A stretch of DNA of 30,132 nt from a virus: IMG/VR virus record IMGVR_UViG_3300031977_001036, positions 1-30,132 of that record, one strand, 5' to 3'. Position numbers and translations under genes: made by a program. Of this stretch, positions 1 to 10,000 are shown piece after piece. Positions within the stretch are counted from its first letter, which is position 1. Each line of letters begins with the position of its first letter. The notes beneath the pieces are model-generated. The model saw only the letters and a program-made list of their open reading frames with translations, was not told where the DNA came from and ran no database searches.

Positions 1-1
1 A

Positions 2-1972
2 GGCTCTACCTACACAGGCAACTATTACTACAACGATTTTGTTTACCTTGATACTGGTAGACACGAAAGAAAAACAAATGATTTAGGAACGCAGTTTATT
101 CCTTTTGGTAATAGACTTCTAATCATCAACGGCTACGACAAGCCAATCTGGTTTAGTGGTAATGAAGATTACAGGCAGTTTGGCTTTTCAATTGCTACAC
201 CTTCTCCACAGGTAGATACTATCCAGCCTGATTATTGGTCGGGACAAGACCTTGAAGAAGGAACAGCCGCTCCTATTTTTAGTGAGACTGCTACACTTGG
301 TATTGGATCTTTGAATGATGAGACATCCCAGTTCCAATACTTTATGACTACAATTACAGAAGACGGAGCAGAAAGCCCACATTCCGCTATTGAACCAGTT
401 AGTTGGAAGGTAAGTGCTGCTTCCGCAGAGCAATACAGATTTGGTCTTTCAGTTTATCTACCACAGGGTCCAGAAGGAACTGCTGCTCGTAGATTATACA
501 GAACTAAAAATATAAAAAGAACTGGTGCGTCGGGTGAGAATGATGCTGTTTTTTACTTTGTAAAAGAATTTGAAGATAATTCTACCACACACTTTATTGA
601 TGTTATACCTGATAATGGACTTGTAATTCAGGCACCAACCACGTTTGCTTCTTCTCGTATCAACACAACCTACAAGGTTGGTGCTGCTTGGGACAACCGC
701 ATATGGCTTGCTGGTGGAGACAGCACACCTACAAGAATTATTTACAGCGACAAAGGTATACCAGAACAATTTGGTTCTTTTGCTTTCTTTGATGTAGGTA
801 ATAGTCAGGGAGGACACATCACCCAGTTGTATCCTTACTACAATAACTTACTTGTATTTAGACGTAATGCTATTGAGATTGTAAGACGTGATGGATCTGG
901 TAATCCTACTATATCTACATTAGCCTCTAACCTTGGAACAGAAGCAGGCAACGCTATTTGTAATGTTCCTAATATGGGCGTAATGTTCTTGAACGAAGAA
1001 GGCATCTGGCTAATATCAGGTGGTCTTGATGGTGGTTCACAAGTTACAATTACCAAAGTTAGTGAGACACTTGATAAAGAAATAAATAAAATAAACAAAG
1101 CAGCAATACAAAGATCTTGGGCTTGCTATTCAAAGAAGGAACGTGAGGCTTGGTTCCACTTCCCAACTGATAGTAATTCAATCCCAACAAGAGGTCTTGT
1201 ATTCCACGTAGACAACAACCAATTTTCATCCAGAGGTTCCGTAGAAAATGTAAATGAAAATTTATTCAGGTTTACATCAGCAGCCCCAGATCCAGAAGGT
1301 CACTTCGTATTTGGCTGCGCCCCATCGTGGACTGGTCTTGGTGGTGGAGCAGGAGGTCCAGTTATTATTGGTTCTAATGGTGTATCTGTTACACCGATGG
1401 CTGTATGGACTGGCTCACCATTTATGGGTCAAACATTCGGCGTTACATCCTTCACGGGTGATGTAGCCAATTTTAGTGTAAACAACGTAAACAAACCACA
1501 AAGTCTATGGGAAAGTAACTGGATGGACTTTGGAGACAACAGCGTAAAACACAGGGTATATTCTGTTGAGGTTGAACTTCTATCATATGGAGACAACCCA
1601 CTACAATTACAATACGCTACTGATTATGATGCTGTGTATATAACAGCAGGAGACGCAAAGCAGGCTCTCAACGAGCGTGTATTTACTTCAAAAGAAGATC
1701 CTGTGTTTGGAGCAGAGGATCCAACTATATCTAAAAATTATTTCAAGGTTGGTAGTAGCACACTACAAGATGGTCGCATCATTAGACTACGCTACGATGT
1801 AAATACCCAGTTAGTAAATCAGTTCAAGTTCCGTATAAAGACACAGCCAGCAGCGGCAGGCTTACCTGCTAATTCAACATTCCATCTGCTTTCGTTCCAC
1901 GTCAACTACGATACAAGAGATCAAATGCCGCTAAACCAGAATACAAGATTACAAAGGGGGCAAAGTAGATAA
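2..1972 (+). CDS. Nozzle-like tail protein, C-terminal part (cut by left edge)
   Basis: The frame is open from base 2, so the gene begins outside the window; 656 residues are visible. The protein is beta-rich, with repeated Gly/Asp/Asn turns. It contains PFGNRLLIINGYDKPIW near its visible start, a segment typical of long podovirus tail-tube (T7 gp12-type nozzle) proteins. An Ig-like stretch follows (QYFMTTITEDGAESPHS, then ARRLYRTKN). Its stop overlaps the next ATG as TAATG, so translation is probably coupled. T7 gp12 is 794 aa; adding the 105 residues of the gene cut at the right edge gives about 761 plus whatever is missing. The nozzle role rests on family resemblance, length and position before the gp14/15/16-like genes, not on a search. 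Confidence 0.7.
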   Translation, partial: GSTYTGNYYYNDFVYLDTGRHERKTNDLGTQFIPFGNRLLIINGYDKPIWFSGNEDYRQFGFSIATPSPQVDTIQPDYWSGQDLEEGTAAPIFSETATLGIGSLNDETSQFQYFMTTITEDGAESPHSAIEPVSWKVSAASAEQYRFGLSVYLPQGPEGTAARRLYRTKNIKRTGASGENDAVFYFVKEFEDNSTTHFIDVIPDNGLVIQAPTTFASSRINTTYKVGAAWDNRIWLAGGDSTPTRIIYSDKGIPEQFGSFAFFDVGNSQGGHITQLYPYYNNLLVFRRNAIEIVRRDGSGNPTISTLASNLGTEAGNAICNVPNMGVMFLNEEGIWLISGGLDGGSQVTITKVSETLDKEINKINKAAIQRSWACYSKKEREAWFHFPTDSNSIPTRGLVFHVDNNQFSSRGSVENVNENLFRFTSAAPDPEGHFVFGCAPSWTGLGGGAGGPVIIGSNGVSVTPMAVWTGSPFMGQTFGVTSFTGDVANFSVNNVNKPQSLWESNWMDFGDNSVKHRVYSVEVELLSYGDNPLQLQYATDYDAVYITAGDAKQALNERVFTSKEDPVFGAEDPTISKNYFKVGSSTLQDGRIIRLRYDVNTQLVNQFKFRIKTQPAAAGLPANSTFHLLSFHVNYDTRDQMPLNQNTRLQRGQSR

Positions 1973-2703
1973 TGTCTAAACACTATACAGAAAAACCAAG
2001 CGTTCGTCATCAGCAAGTAAAAAGCGAAAGCCTAAACGACAACCTTACAAAAACATTAGGCGAAGTAAACGGAAACCTAAATTCAAACAACTTACCTGTT
2101 GATAGTCTAACGTTTGCGAACTTTGCTGATCCAACCAGTAGTGAGGTTACTTCTAATGCTACAACTACACTAAAATTTGAAGGTGCTACACAGGATTACC
2201 ATAGGGTAAGACGTTGGAATACTTTTGAAGATAGTGCTGATATGTGGGAACCAGTAGAAACAATCAACCTACCCACAGCAAACTGGTCTACGGGCTGGAA
2301 TAAATTAGTAGATTTTGGAACGATGGATTATACCTTTTTAGATTTTGATGCGAAGGAAGGTATGCTTACGGGCTGTGCTGTTATTGATTTCCACCACGGG
2401 GTAGATAGAATTGTTTATCAAAGTGATGAGACAACCTTTCGTATCTTCTTCGGTAGTGATTGGTGGACTGGTTGGGGTGTGTTTGTAAACGATACACTTG
2501 TAGCAGAAACATCTAATATCTACGCTCGTAGAATTACTTGTAATATTCCATTCAAAGTTCCTGTTGGATCACAGAAAGTAAAAATAGATTTACGTTGGAG
2601 AGCAAAAACAAGTGACGCAGTTGGAACTAACTATCAAGGGAACCCATCCAGACCACTTGATATATTTGGAGCAGAGATCTGGGTAAGGAATACAAAGAGG
2701 TAA
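1972..2703 (+). CDS. Fibre-like virion protein 1 (243 aa)
   Basis: I do not recognise a named family. The product is beta-rich with many Trp and aromatic residues (for example SDWWTGWGVF) after a polar N-terminal 45 residues that could be an attachment segment. It ends in FGAEIWVRNTKR, resembling the last beta-strand of the two genes that follow. The start ATG overlaps the upstream stop (TAATG), so it belongs to the tail operon. Position directly behind the nozzle-like gene suggests a receptor-binding, fibre or appendage protein. Function is inferred from context and composition only. Confidence 0.6.
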   Translation: MSKHYTEKPSVRHQQVKSESLNDNLTKTLGEVNGNLNSNNLPVDSLTFANFADPTSSEVTSNATTTLKFEGATQDYHRVRRWNTFEDSADMWEPVETINLPTANWSTGWNKLVDFGTMDYTFLDFDAKEGMLTGCAVIDFHHGVDRIVYQSDETTFRIFFGSDWWTGWGVFVNDTLVAETSNIYARRITCNIPFKVPVGSQKVKIDLRWRAKTSDAVGTNYQGNPSRPLDIFGAEIWVRNTKR

Positions 2704-2707
2704 ATAT

Positions 2708-3379
2708 ATGAGCCAAATAACATTTACAAAATTTAGAGAAGGACAGACAGCATCAGCAGCAGATTTGAATAAACCTTATGATGATCTTGCTACTTTGGAT
2801 GTTGAAAAGGATAATACAAAACCTAACTGGGCTACAAGGGTTCACTTTGATAATACAGGTGAGAAAGCAAATGAAGTATTCTTTTATGAAGATGATACTA
2901 TTTCTGGTTGGAATACACAACAAACTACATACCAGAACATAGGTCTAACACAAGTAGCCAATATCAATTTTAGTAATGCCGCAGTTCAAGCAGGTGACCT
3001 ACTACGTGCGGGAGCATCAGGTATTATTGGTAATGTAACTTGTAATAATGATGGAGATGGTGACGGAACACAAGATAGTTATAATTATTTTTCTTTCCGT
3101 TTACTTGTAACTTATAACACAGGTGGAGCAAATCAAACTGCTACACTTGCCGAAGCAGGATATTCTTTTACAAGAAGAAGTAGACTAACCAACGACAGCA
3201 CAGGTTTGGATAGTGCTTTGTGGTGGAGGAACTTTTCTTTCTCTGGGATATTCCGTATGCCTGCTAATGGAACACTTATCGGTCTTGCCCTACAAGGTAA
3301 GGTTGGACCTAATGGTGGTTCTGGTAATCAACTTGATGTTACACGCCATAACATCAACGCAGTAATCGTGAGGAACTAA
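2708..3379 (+). CDS. Fibre-like virion protein 2 (223 aa)
   Basis: Unrecognised by name. The N-terminus (FTKFREGQTASAADLNKPYDDL, quoted here as FTKFREGQ and ADLNKPYDDL) is the kind of short attachment motif, a Gly-rich turn followed by A-x-x-L/D-N, found at the start of phage fibre proteins. The remainder is beta-rich and Gly/Asn/Thr-rich, and it ends in a strand HNINAVIVRN. It lies 4 bases after the preceding gene and 2 bases before the next, so the three are one translational unit. It is probably a trimeric fibre or tail-surface protein paralogous to its neighbours. Confidence 0.6.
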   Translation: MSQITFTKFREGQTASAADLNKPYDDLATLDVEKDNTKPNWATRVHFDNTGEKANEVFFYEDDTISGWNTQQTTYQNIGLTQVANINFSNAAVQAGDLLRAGASGIIGNVTCNNDGDGDGTQDSYNYFSFRLLVTYNTGGANQTATLAEAGYSFTRRSRLTNDSTGLDSALWWRNFSFSGIFRMPANGTLIGLALQGKVGPNGGSGNQLDVTRHNINAVIVRN

Positions 3380-3381
3380 AT

Positions 3382-4092
3382 ATGGCTTTTGTAAAACCCT
3401 TTACATATGTGGACGGCAACGTTCTAAACGCAGACGATCAAAGATCAAACGAAGAAGCAGCCAAGGTATATGTAAACCAAGAAATTGTTGCTGCTGATAT
3501 TGGAACTAATTTAGATTATACAGAGATAGAAGCAGGTGAATTTTTACCTGTAACTGACGATCATAAGTTTGCTTCTTCTTTTATCGCAGGACAAAACCTA
3601 ATCGTAAACAGAAGAACAAGAGCATACTTTACCTCTACATCAAAGCACAATACACAGACAGCAGCCTCGTCTATTGTTTATCGTGATTTATATGGAGCAG
3701 GAAAGAAAATAAAATTAGATGCTTCTGCGGAAGTTATTATAACATTTCAAGCAGCGTTTATTGCTTTTGATAATTCAACTACTTCTGGTGGTGACGGACA
3801 AGGTAAATGGGAAAATAAAATTCTTCTCAAACATATTGATTACACCACAAATAATCCAACACCAACTTATATCGCAGGAACAAGAGGCTATGTTTTTGAA
3901 GGCGTAGGTGCGGCTGCTGGAACATTAGATCCTAATGCTGGCGGTAATGCCGCATCAAGAAGACAAGTTCAGTTCCAAACAAGACTAACCCTTACCAGAG
4001 GCGAACACGATTTACAGATGGCTGTAAACCCAAAAATAGAAGCAGGTTACGGATCAGCCAGAAACTTTTTAGTTGAGGTCTTCTATCTGTAA
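3382..4092 (+). CDS. Fibre-like virion protein 3 (236 aa)
   Basis: The N-terminus FVKPFTYVDGNVLNADDQRSN has the same plan as the upstream gene: F-x-x-F/P, a Gly turn, then L-N-A-D. A beta-rich body with Gly/Ala-rich turns follows and ends in a strand NFLVEVFYL. It is the third gene of near-equal length in a row, suggesting tandem duplication with divergence in a receptor-binding cassette. The promoter-like motif at 4098 begins 5 bases after its stop. No enzyme motif is visible. Confidence 0.6.
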   Translation: MAFVKPFTYVDGNVLNADDQRSNEEAAKVYVNQEIVAADIGTNLDYTEIEAGEFLPVTDDHKFASSFIAGQNLIVNRRTRAYFTSTSKHNTQTAASSIVYRDLYGAGKKIKLDASAEVIITFQAAFIAFDNSTTSGGDGQGKWENKILLKHIDYTTNNPTPTYIAGTRGYVFEGVGAAAGTLDPNAGGNAASRRQVQFQTRLTLTRGEHDLQMAVNPKIEAGYGSARNFLVEVFYL

Positions 4093-4097
4093 GGCAC

Positions 4098-4118
4098 TTG
4101 ACTTATTCACTATAATGA
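4098..4118 (+). promoter_or_regulatory. Late promoter-like motif, copy 1
   Basis: TTGACTTATTCAC is followed directly by TATAATGA. It is one of five intergenic copies of a shared element (others at 12470, 19738, 26386, 28244). It ends within the Shine-Dalgarno sequence of the 4131 gene (GAGG at 4117-4120), only 12 bases before the ATG. If TTGAC were a sigma-70 -35 box, transcription would start at about the ATG and lose the ribosome site. A start inside the motif's right end, as in T7-type promoters, fits better. Confidence 0.55.
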
Positions 4119-4130
4119 GGAAATAAAATT

Positions 4131-4802
4131 ATGGACCCGATTACATTAGCAATTATAGGATCAGTAGCAGGGGCAGGTATATCCGCTCTACCATCTATTA
4201 TCCCAAGCAAGTTTGAAAGAGAACAAAAGAAAAGACTTGAAGCCTTACAGCGTAAAGAAGAGATGGGAACACTTGGTCTTACAGACAAAGAACGTGGTGT
4301 TCTTGAAGGCAGACTTGAAACAAAAGCAGATGCCGCAGAAGACTTCGCACAGCAAGAAAGAGAAAGATTGCTTGCTACACAATCAGGTGGGGCTACATCT
4401 GGGGCAAGGCTCCTTGGAGCGCAAGTAGCAAGCGAACAGGCAAGAGAGCAGAACAGAGCAATAGACCAATCAATTGCCGAGCAAGACCTTGCTAAACAGC
4501 AGAGACAGATTGATGAGATCCGTGCTTTGGAAGCAGCACAAGGTCAGTATGCTGCTAATAGATCGCAAGCCATCGCTGGTGTTGTTGGTTCTGGTGTTGA
4601 GGCTGGCTTTGGAGCAGCAGCACAGCAGAAGATAATTCAGGGGAATATGACCCCAAGTGCTAATTCTGTAAATGCTATTAGCGAATTATATGGTATTAGT
4701 GAAGATCAGGCAAGAGGACTTCTTGAAGTTTCAGCAAAGAACCCAGAAGCCTTGCGTTTATATCAAACACTAAATACCCCAACAGGAACAGGCGGGCAGT
4801 AA
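4131..4802 (+). CDS. Internal virion / ejection protein, T7 gp14-like by position (223 aa)
   Basis: A hydrophobic N-terminal stretch (residues about 4-25, ITLAIIGSVAGAGISALPSI) could insert in membrane. It is followed by a long charged, Gln/Glu/Ala-rich coiled-coil region (about 28-130). A second small-residue-rich hydrophobic segment (IAGVVGSGVEAGFGAAA, about 145-165) precedes a Thr/Gly-rich tail. T7 gp14 is 196 aa, precedes gp15 and gp16, and forms an outer-membrane channel during ejection. The same order, membrane-prone N-terminus and length occur here. It is the first gene behind promoter-like motif copy 1. Confidence 0.55.
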   Translation: MDPITLAIIGSVAGAGISALPSIIPSKFEREQKKRLEALQRKEEMGTLGLTDKERGVLEGRLETKADAAEDFAQQERERLLATQSGGATSGARLLGAQVASEQAREQNRAIDQSIAEQDLAKQQRQIDEIRALEAAQGQYAANRSQAIAGVVGSGVEAGFGAAAQQKIIQGNMTPSANSVNAISELYGISEDQARGLLEVSAKNPEALRLYQTLNTPTGTGGQ

Positions 4803-4805
4803 ACT

Positions 4806-7001
4806 ATGGGTATAAAAAATGTAAACGGACAGAATGCTTATGTAATTGAAGCACCTGCCTTTGAAAGTAGAACTTCAAGAGGCGAGGGTTACGCTCAATA
4901 CATTACCAATCTTCGTTGGAAGATGTGGGAAGAAGCACAGAAATCTATTCAAGTTGAGATGGAATTTGAGAAGATGGCGTATCAAGAACAGATGCGTTTT
5001 CTTCGCACACAGCAATCACAGATCCAAAAAGATATTGCTGCTACAAATAGACGACTTGCTGACTTGGATAGGATAGAGGCTGATAAGAAGGCTGCTCTTT
5101 CGCAGCGTAACGCATCAGCACAAAACACACAGAACGCACAGACACGTTCATTACAATTACAGGCACAAGGCACTTCATCTACTACGACTGGTAGAACAGC
5201 AAGCACACCTTCATCTGCTACGAGAACAAGAAGCGATGTTCTTGGTGACCTTTCTGGTGATACACAAGATAGTTTCCAGAGGGTTCAAGAAGCCGCAAAC
5301 ATAGCAGGTGGTAGTGAAACTGACGCATCAGCAAGAATTACTACCCAAGCAAACAAAGCGATGGAACGTGGTAATTTTCAGTTAGGTGCTGGCGGTGGTG
5401 TTACTGCTGGTGACGAACAAGCATTCAAAGCCAGTATTGTAGCAGCCGAAGTTGAACGTGCTGGTGATGCTGCCGAAGCAGCAGGAGGAAGTAGAGATGC
5501 CGCAGAGACAGAAGCGTATAGTGCTTTTAGTGCTGATTACCGCAGCGATTATGATAATGTATTACAGACAGCACCCCCCATATCAGGAACAGGTGGAGGT
5601 CGTGTTGCCGTCCCACCAACCACTACTACGAGAAGCGGTAGAAGGGTTCCAAAAGCAGAAGACTTGGCGGAAGGTTCCGCTCCTGATTATAAAACAGCCA
5701 GAGAAGCCCTGATTGCCGAGAGAGAAAGATTACAAACACAACTTACTGGACTTCAACAGCCCGATGTTCCGCAGTTTGATATGTTGGAAAGAACCCGTGG
5801 TAAGTTCCAGCAGTCTTATGGTGAAGGTGGATTTGGTTTAGCACCAAGACCTACCAGAGCCATTCCTCGTTTTGATGAACCTGCCGCACTACGTTTAGCA
5901 CAAGACCTTGCGGAACAGGGAGCAAGTGAGGAAGTAGCACGTTTTCAAGCAGCCAATCCTGATGTAACAATTACACCAGAACAGATGGCTTCCCTTCGTA
6001 GACAGGGTGCCTTGTCTATGCTAAATCAAATGGGTGGTCGTGAAGTAGCAGCAAAAGACTTTTTAGATTTTAGAGAAACCGAACCTGCTGTAACAGATGA
6101 AGGTGTTGCTCCTACAAGGGCTATGCCTGATCTACCAGCAGACGAACCAGTAGAACCACCACCCGAAGTGGATGGTCTTTTCCCATCACAAGAAGTTATA
6201 GAGCAGGCAAGAAAAGAAAGAACAATTCCAGTTAGACCAGCACCAGAACAGATGCCTCCACCAATAGACGCTTCACTTGAAGGTCGTGTTGGGACACCTT
6301 CCTTTATGGAAGGATCAAGAATGTCTCTTCCACCAGTTCAGCGTAGTCTTACTGACTTTGAATATCTGGAACAGATGAGAGCGATAGGTGCCGAGGAAGA
6401 AGCACTACGTAACTTACAGACAGAAAGTTTTAGAAGACAACTTGCTGATGATGACTTGCGTAGACAGGCTCTTGTAAGAGCCGTCCCTGTTGATGAGACT
6501 ACACCAGTTCAGCCCACTATACTACCAAGACCAATTGATAGAACAGGGCAGACAATAACTTCCCAGTTGCCTCCAAGTGAAGTGCCTACAAGAATTATGG
6601 GTCCAACGGGAGAAACTATAACAGAACTTCCATCACCAGCCGCAAGAGCAGAAGAGCAAGAGAAACGTATTGCTAATACTACGATGGAGCGTAGGCAGAA
6701 GTATAAACTAAATGTAATCAAGGGAGCCGAACGTCTTGCTTCCAGACCAAAGAAGTTTGAGCGTATAGCCAAACCAAACCTCGCACCAGAGGAAAGAAGA
6801 TCGCAGGTCGCTCCATATGTAATTGTTGTAGATAATCTTTACGATACAAATACAAGGGAGATGTCTGCTGCTGATGCGATTAGATCATCATATATGGAAC
6901 TAAATAGGGTTTACGCAGATGAACCAAAGGTAAGAGAGCAGGCACAAGAATATCTCTTGGCGAAGGATCTTCTACAAGCACAAATAGACAACCCAGAATA
7001 G
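4806..7001 (+). CDS. Internal virion protein, T7 gp15-like by position (731 aa)
   Basis: Residues about 30-105 are a strong Gln/Glu/Lys coiled coil (EEAQKSIQVEMEFEKMAYQ region). A low-complexity Ser/Thr/Gln/Ala linker follows (about 105-150), then Ala/Glu-rich helical and Pro-rich segments with repeated PxPxD/E runs (about 440-610). No catalytic motif is visible. The length is close to T7 gp15 (747 aa), and the gene sits between gp14-like and gp16-like genes, 3 bases after the first and 11 before the second. Likely role: part of the internal core that is ejected and forms the periplasmic DNA conduit. Assignment is by synteny and size; sequence similarity to gp15 is not evident by eye. Confidence 0.5.
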   Translation: MGIKNVNGQNAYVIEAPAFESRTSRGEGYAQYITNLRWKMWEEAQKSIQVEMEFEKMAYQEQMRFLRTQQSQIQKDIAATNRRLADLDRIEADKKAALSQRNASAQNTQNAQTRSLQLQAQGTSSTTTGRTASTPSSATRTRSDVLGDLSGDTQDSFQRVQEAANIAGGSETDASARITTQANKAMERGNFQLGAGGGVTAGDEQAFKASIVAAEVERAGDAAEAAGGSRDAAETEAYSAFSADYRSDYDNVLQTAPPISGTGGGRVAVPPTTTTRSGRRVPKAEDLAEGSAPDYKTAREALIAERERLQTQLTGLQQPDVPQFDMLERTRGKFQQSYGEGGFGLAPRPTRAIPRFDEPAALRLAQDLAEQGASEEVARFQAANPDVTITPEQMASLRRQGALSMLNQMGGREVAAKDFLDFRETEPAVTDEGVAPTRAMPDLPADEPVEPPPEVDGLFPSQEVIEQARKERTIPVRPAPEQMPPPIDASLEGRVGTPSFMEGSRMSLPPVQRSLTDFEYLEQMRAIGAEEEALRNLQTESFRRQLADDDLRRQALVRAVPVDETTPVQPTILPRPIDRTGQTITSQLPPSEVPTRIMGPTGETITELPSPAARAEEQEKRIANTTMERRQKYKLNVIKGAERLASRPKKFERIAKPNLAPEERRSQVAPYVIVVDNLYDTNTREMSAADAIRSSYMELNRVYADEPKVREQAQEYLLAKDLLQAQIDNPE

Positions 7002-7012
7002 GATAATAATTT

Positions 7013-10000
7013 ATGGCTCCACCACCTACCGATCAGGAAATCGCACGTATTATTGCTATACAAGATGAAGAAAAAAGAAATCTTGAATTGTATAGACTTA
7101 TGGATAAGCGTAAACGTGCGTATGTAAGAGAAAGAACTAACGAACTTTTGGAAACATCTGTGTTCGCAGGAACACCTATGGAAGCACAGGTTCAAGCAGC
7201 ACAAGAATTTGAAGAGGATTTTATGATGCCTCTTCAAAATATCTATGGTGAATTACCAGAAAAGGTTTTTCAATTACAGGTTCCTCTTCCCACAGAAATA
7301 GATGAACCAGCACCACCTATGGATGTTCCCTTGGTTGGTGGCGAGCCTAACTTTGTTATGGCTGCTCGTCCACAGACAAGAATGGAACCATCAATCGCAG
7401 AAAGAGAAAGTGCGAGGATAGGTGTAGAAAGTTCTATTGACTTTGCTAAATTAGAAGAAGCGTTTGTTGAACGTGAGGGTATGGAGGCAGACCAAGCAGC
7501 ACTTCAACGTAGAGCCATCCAGAGGGCGTATGAAGCCGAGAAAAGTGCGAACCCTACCCAAACCCCTGATGAAGTTTTTGAACGTGTTGTAGGGGAACTG
7601 GAAGCCCTCTCTGGCGTTTTTGAAGGTGAAGGTCCAACGCTGGAAGACCAACAGGGTCAAAGACGTGGACCAGCAGATCCACTATACCAAACTTTTGTTA
7701 GACAGAGACAGGCAGGTCAGCCTGTTCCAGATTTATCAAGATCGCAGTTGGCTTACTTTGATACAATTTATAAGCAACAGCAGCAAGATTTACGCACACA
7801 GATTACAGAAAGTAGAACTGGTGAGAAGCAAAGATACTATCGTCAGGCTGATGGTAGTGAAGTTCTTGCTGATGCCTATGATGCTATGGCTGCGAACAAT
7901 CCTGAATTCCCAACGTTGAAGGGAACAGACGCAGAATTTATACGTGAACTACCAGCAGGCGAAGCAGAAGTTATTGCTGGAACTATACAGGCAGGTTCTA
8001 TGCCTGACCTATGGTGGGCTGATCCTGAAAAGAAACCAAAGGTTCTTGCTAATCCAGAAGACTATACATCGTTAGGAATTTTTAGTTCTACTACACCATA
8101 CGGGGGACAAGTTGAAACACCCGTAGGTTGGTTGCTACGTTCTGCTCTAATTGTTCCAAACACTATTGCTGGTTCTGTTAGTGACGTTGCTATTCCTAAT
8201 ATTATGTTAGACGAAGCAGGAGAAGAAGAACGTGTTGAGCGTAGACCAGAACTTTACAAAGATAGTCCAGTTCTTCTAAACATCGCAGAGAACAGAGGCT
8301 TCACTATGGAAATGAATGAAGCCGCTGATATTATGGATTACGGCACAACTGGTAAGTTTGCTGCTACTGCTTTTGGTTTTGGTCTTGACCTTCTTGATCC
8401 ATCCTTCGGTATGGTTGGTGGAACTTTGAAGGGTGGTAAGACAGCCGTTCAAATGGCGAAGGCACGTAGAGCCATTTATGGTGGCGAAGCAATTTCATCT
8501 ACACTTTTTCAGTCAGGTAAGGCTGGTGCTGGTGAAGGACTTTCTTACTTCCTGCGTGATACAAACTTTATATCTACACCAATAGAAGCAGTTGCGGGTA
8601 GAACCCAAGGTGGTCGTTTCGCAAACAGACTTGGGGTTGGTGATGTTCGTATGGCTATGGGTGCTGACCTTGCTGGTTCACTTGAAGCAAGAGCATTAGC
8701 CCGTGAAGCAGATACAGCCGTAGATGCTACGAGAGCAATTGACGAAGCAGGACTAACCAACACAACTTATAATAAAGAATTACAAAGAAGACTTGTTGAT
8801 ACAGATACACAGGTCGTTGGTGAATTTGAGCGTGTGCTTGATGATACTGATAAAGTTATTACAGCAGGCACAGAAAGTTCAAGGGTCGCTGATAATATGG
8901 TAAACGTAGTTGATGACTTTGATGCTGTTACAAGATCTCTTGATGAGATTGGTTCAACTGGTAGAGCAAGGGTAAAGGGAGAGGCTGCTGCGTTAGATGG
9001 ACTTGCTGAAAATATTGGAGCATTAGCCAAGCGTGACGCTGCTGTTGAAACTTTACTTCGTCAGGTTGACGAGGCTTCTTTTGTAAACGTTGGTGCGAGA
9101 GGCGGACAAAAAAGATTATTTGAATATGTAAAGGTTCTAAAAGAAGCAGGTGCTTTGCCTCGTCTACGTAGACAATTTGCTTTTGATAAGGCTATGGGCT
9201 ACGTCGTTGAGAATACAAAAGGTATGACTGGTCTTGATAGATTTAGAATGGTTACACCAAATACTTTTGCTACACCAGAAAAAGCAGCAGAGATCCTAAC
9301 AGATGTAAAAAATAAATCTTTGATTGGTGCTGTTGGAGAACAGATCGCAAAGTTTCCTGATGAGGGACTACCAGTTGTAGAAAAGATTTCTACACAAGAG
9401 ACAAGGGTTAGTTCACAAGGAGCCAAGGGTATAACCCGTAAGGCTGAACCTGCTTTTGATTTCAATAGAATTACAGATGATATGCTTACCGAAGGCACAG
9501 CCGCAGAAGCAAGAGAAACTTTTGTTGATAGTCTTACTGACGTAGCACAAGAACTTCGTGCCTACAATAAAATATCTAACACAACTTACGATGAAATCCT
9601 TTCCAACTTGGCGGAAGGTTTTATTACCACACGTAATTACAGACAACTTGTTTCTGGAACAATTGATTTATATGCCGAAGGAACACAGGCAGCGTTGCGT
9701 GGTAAAGATATTTCTAAACTACCAGCAGTAGAAGCAAACAGATTACTTGATCCTTTGGAGATGCGTTCCTTTGCGAGAGGAACACTACGCAAGTTTTATG
9801 ATAAATATATTATGGGAGCAGGTCCAACTGAAAGCCGTGCGATTACACCAGCACAAAGACAATTGGTAAAGAACGCACAGCAGCAAGCAAGTAATATGGA
9901 TACAACTTTGCGTCAGGGTGTAAAGCGTTTGGAGACACCAGACGAAGCAGCCAAGTATGGAACTACACCTATTACTGATAAGCAACAGGCTATTGGTGCG

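Noticed and set aside
4098-4133. Motif copy 1 as an ordinary sigma-70 promoter
   Set aside because: TTGACT and TATAAT are only 7 bases apart, and a 17-bp spacer points to AAATAA with a start at the ATG, which would lose the ribosome site.
8385-8400. TTGACCTTCTTGATCC as a motif copy
   Set aside because: Inside the 1818-aa gene, right half absent; explained by Leu-Asp-Leu codons.
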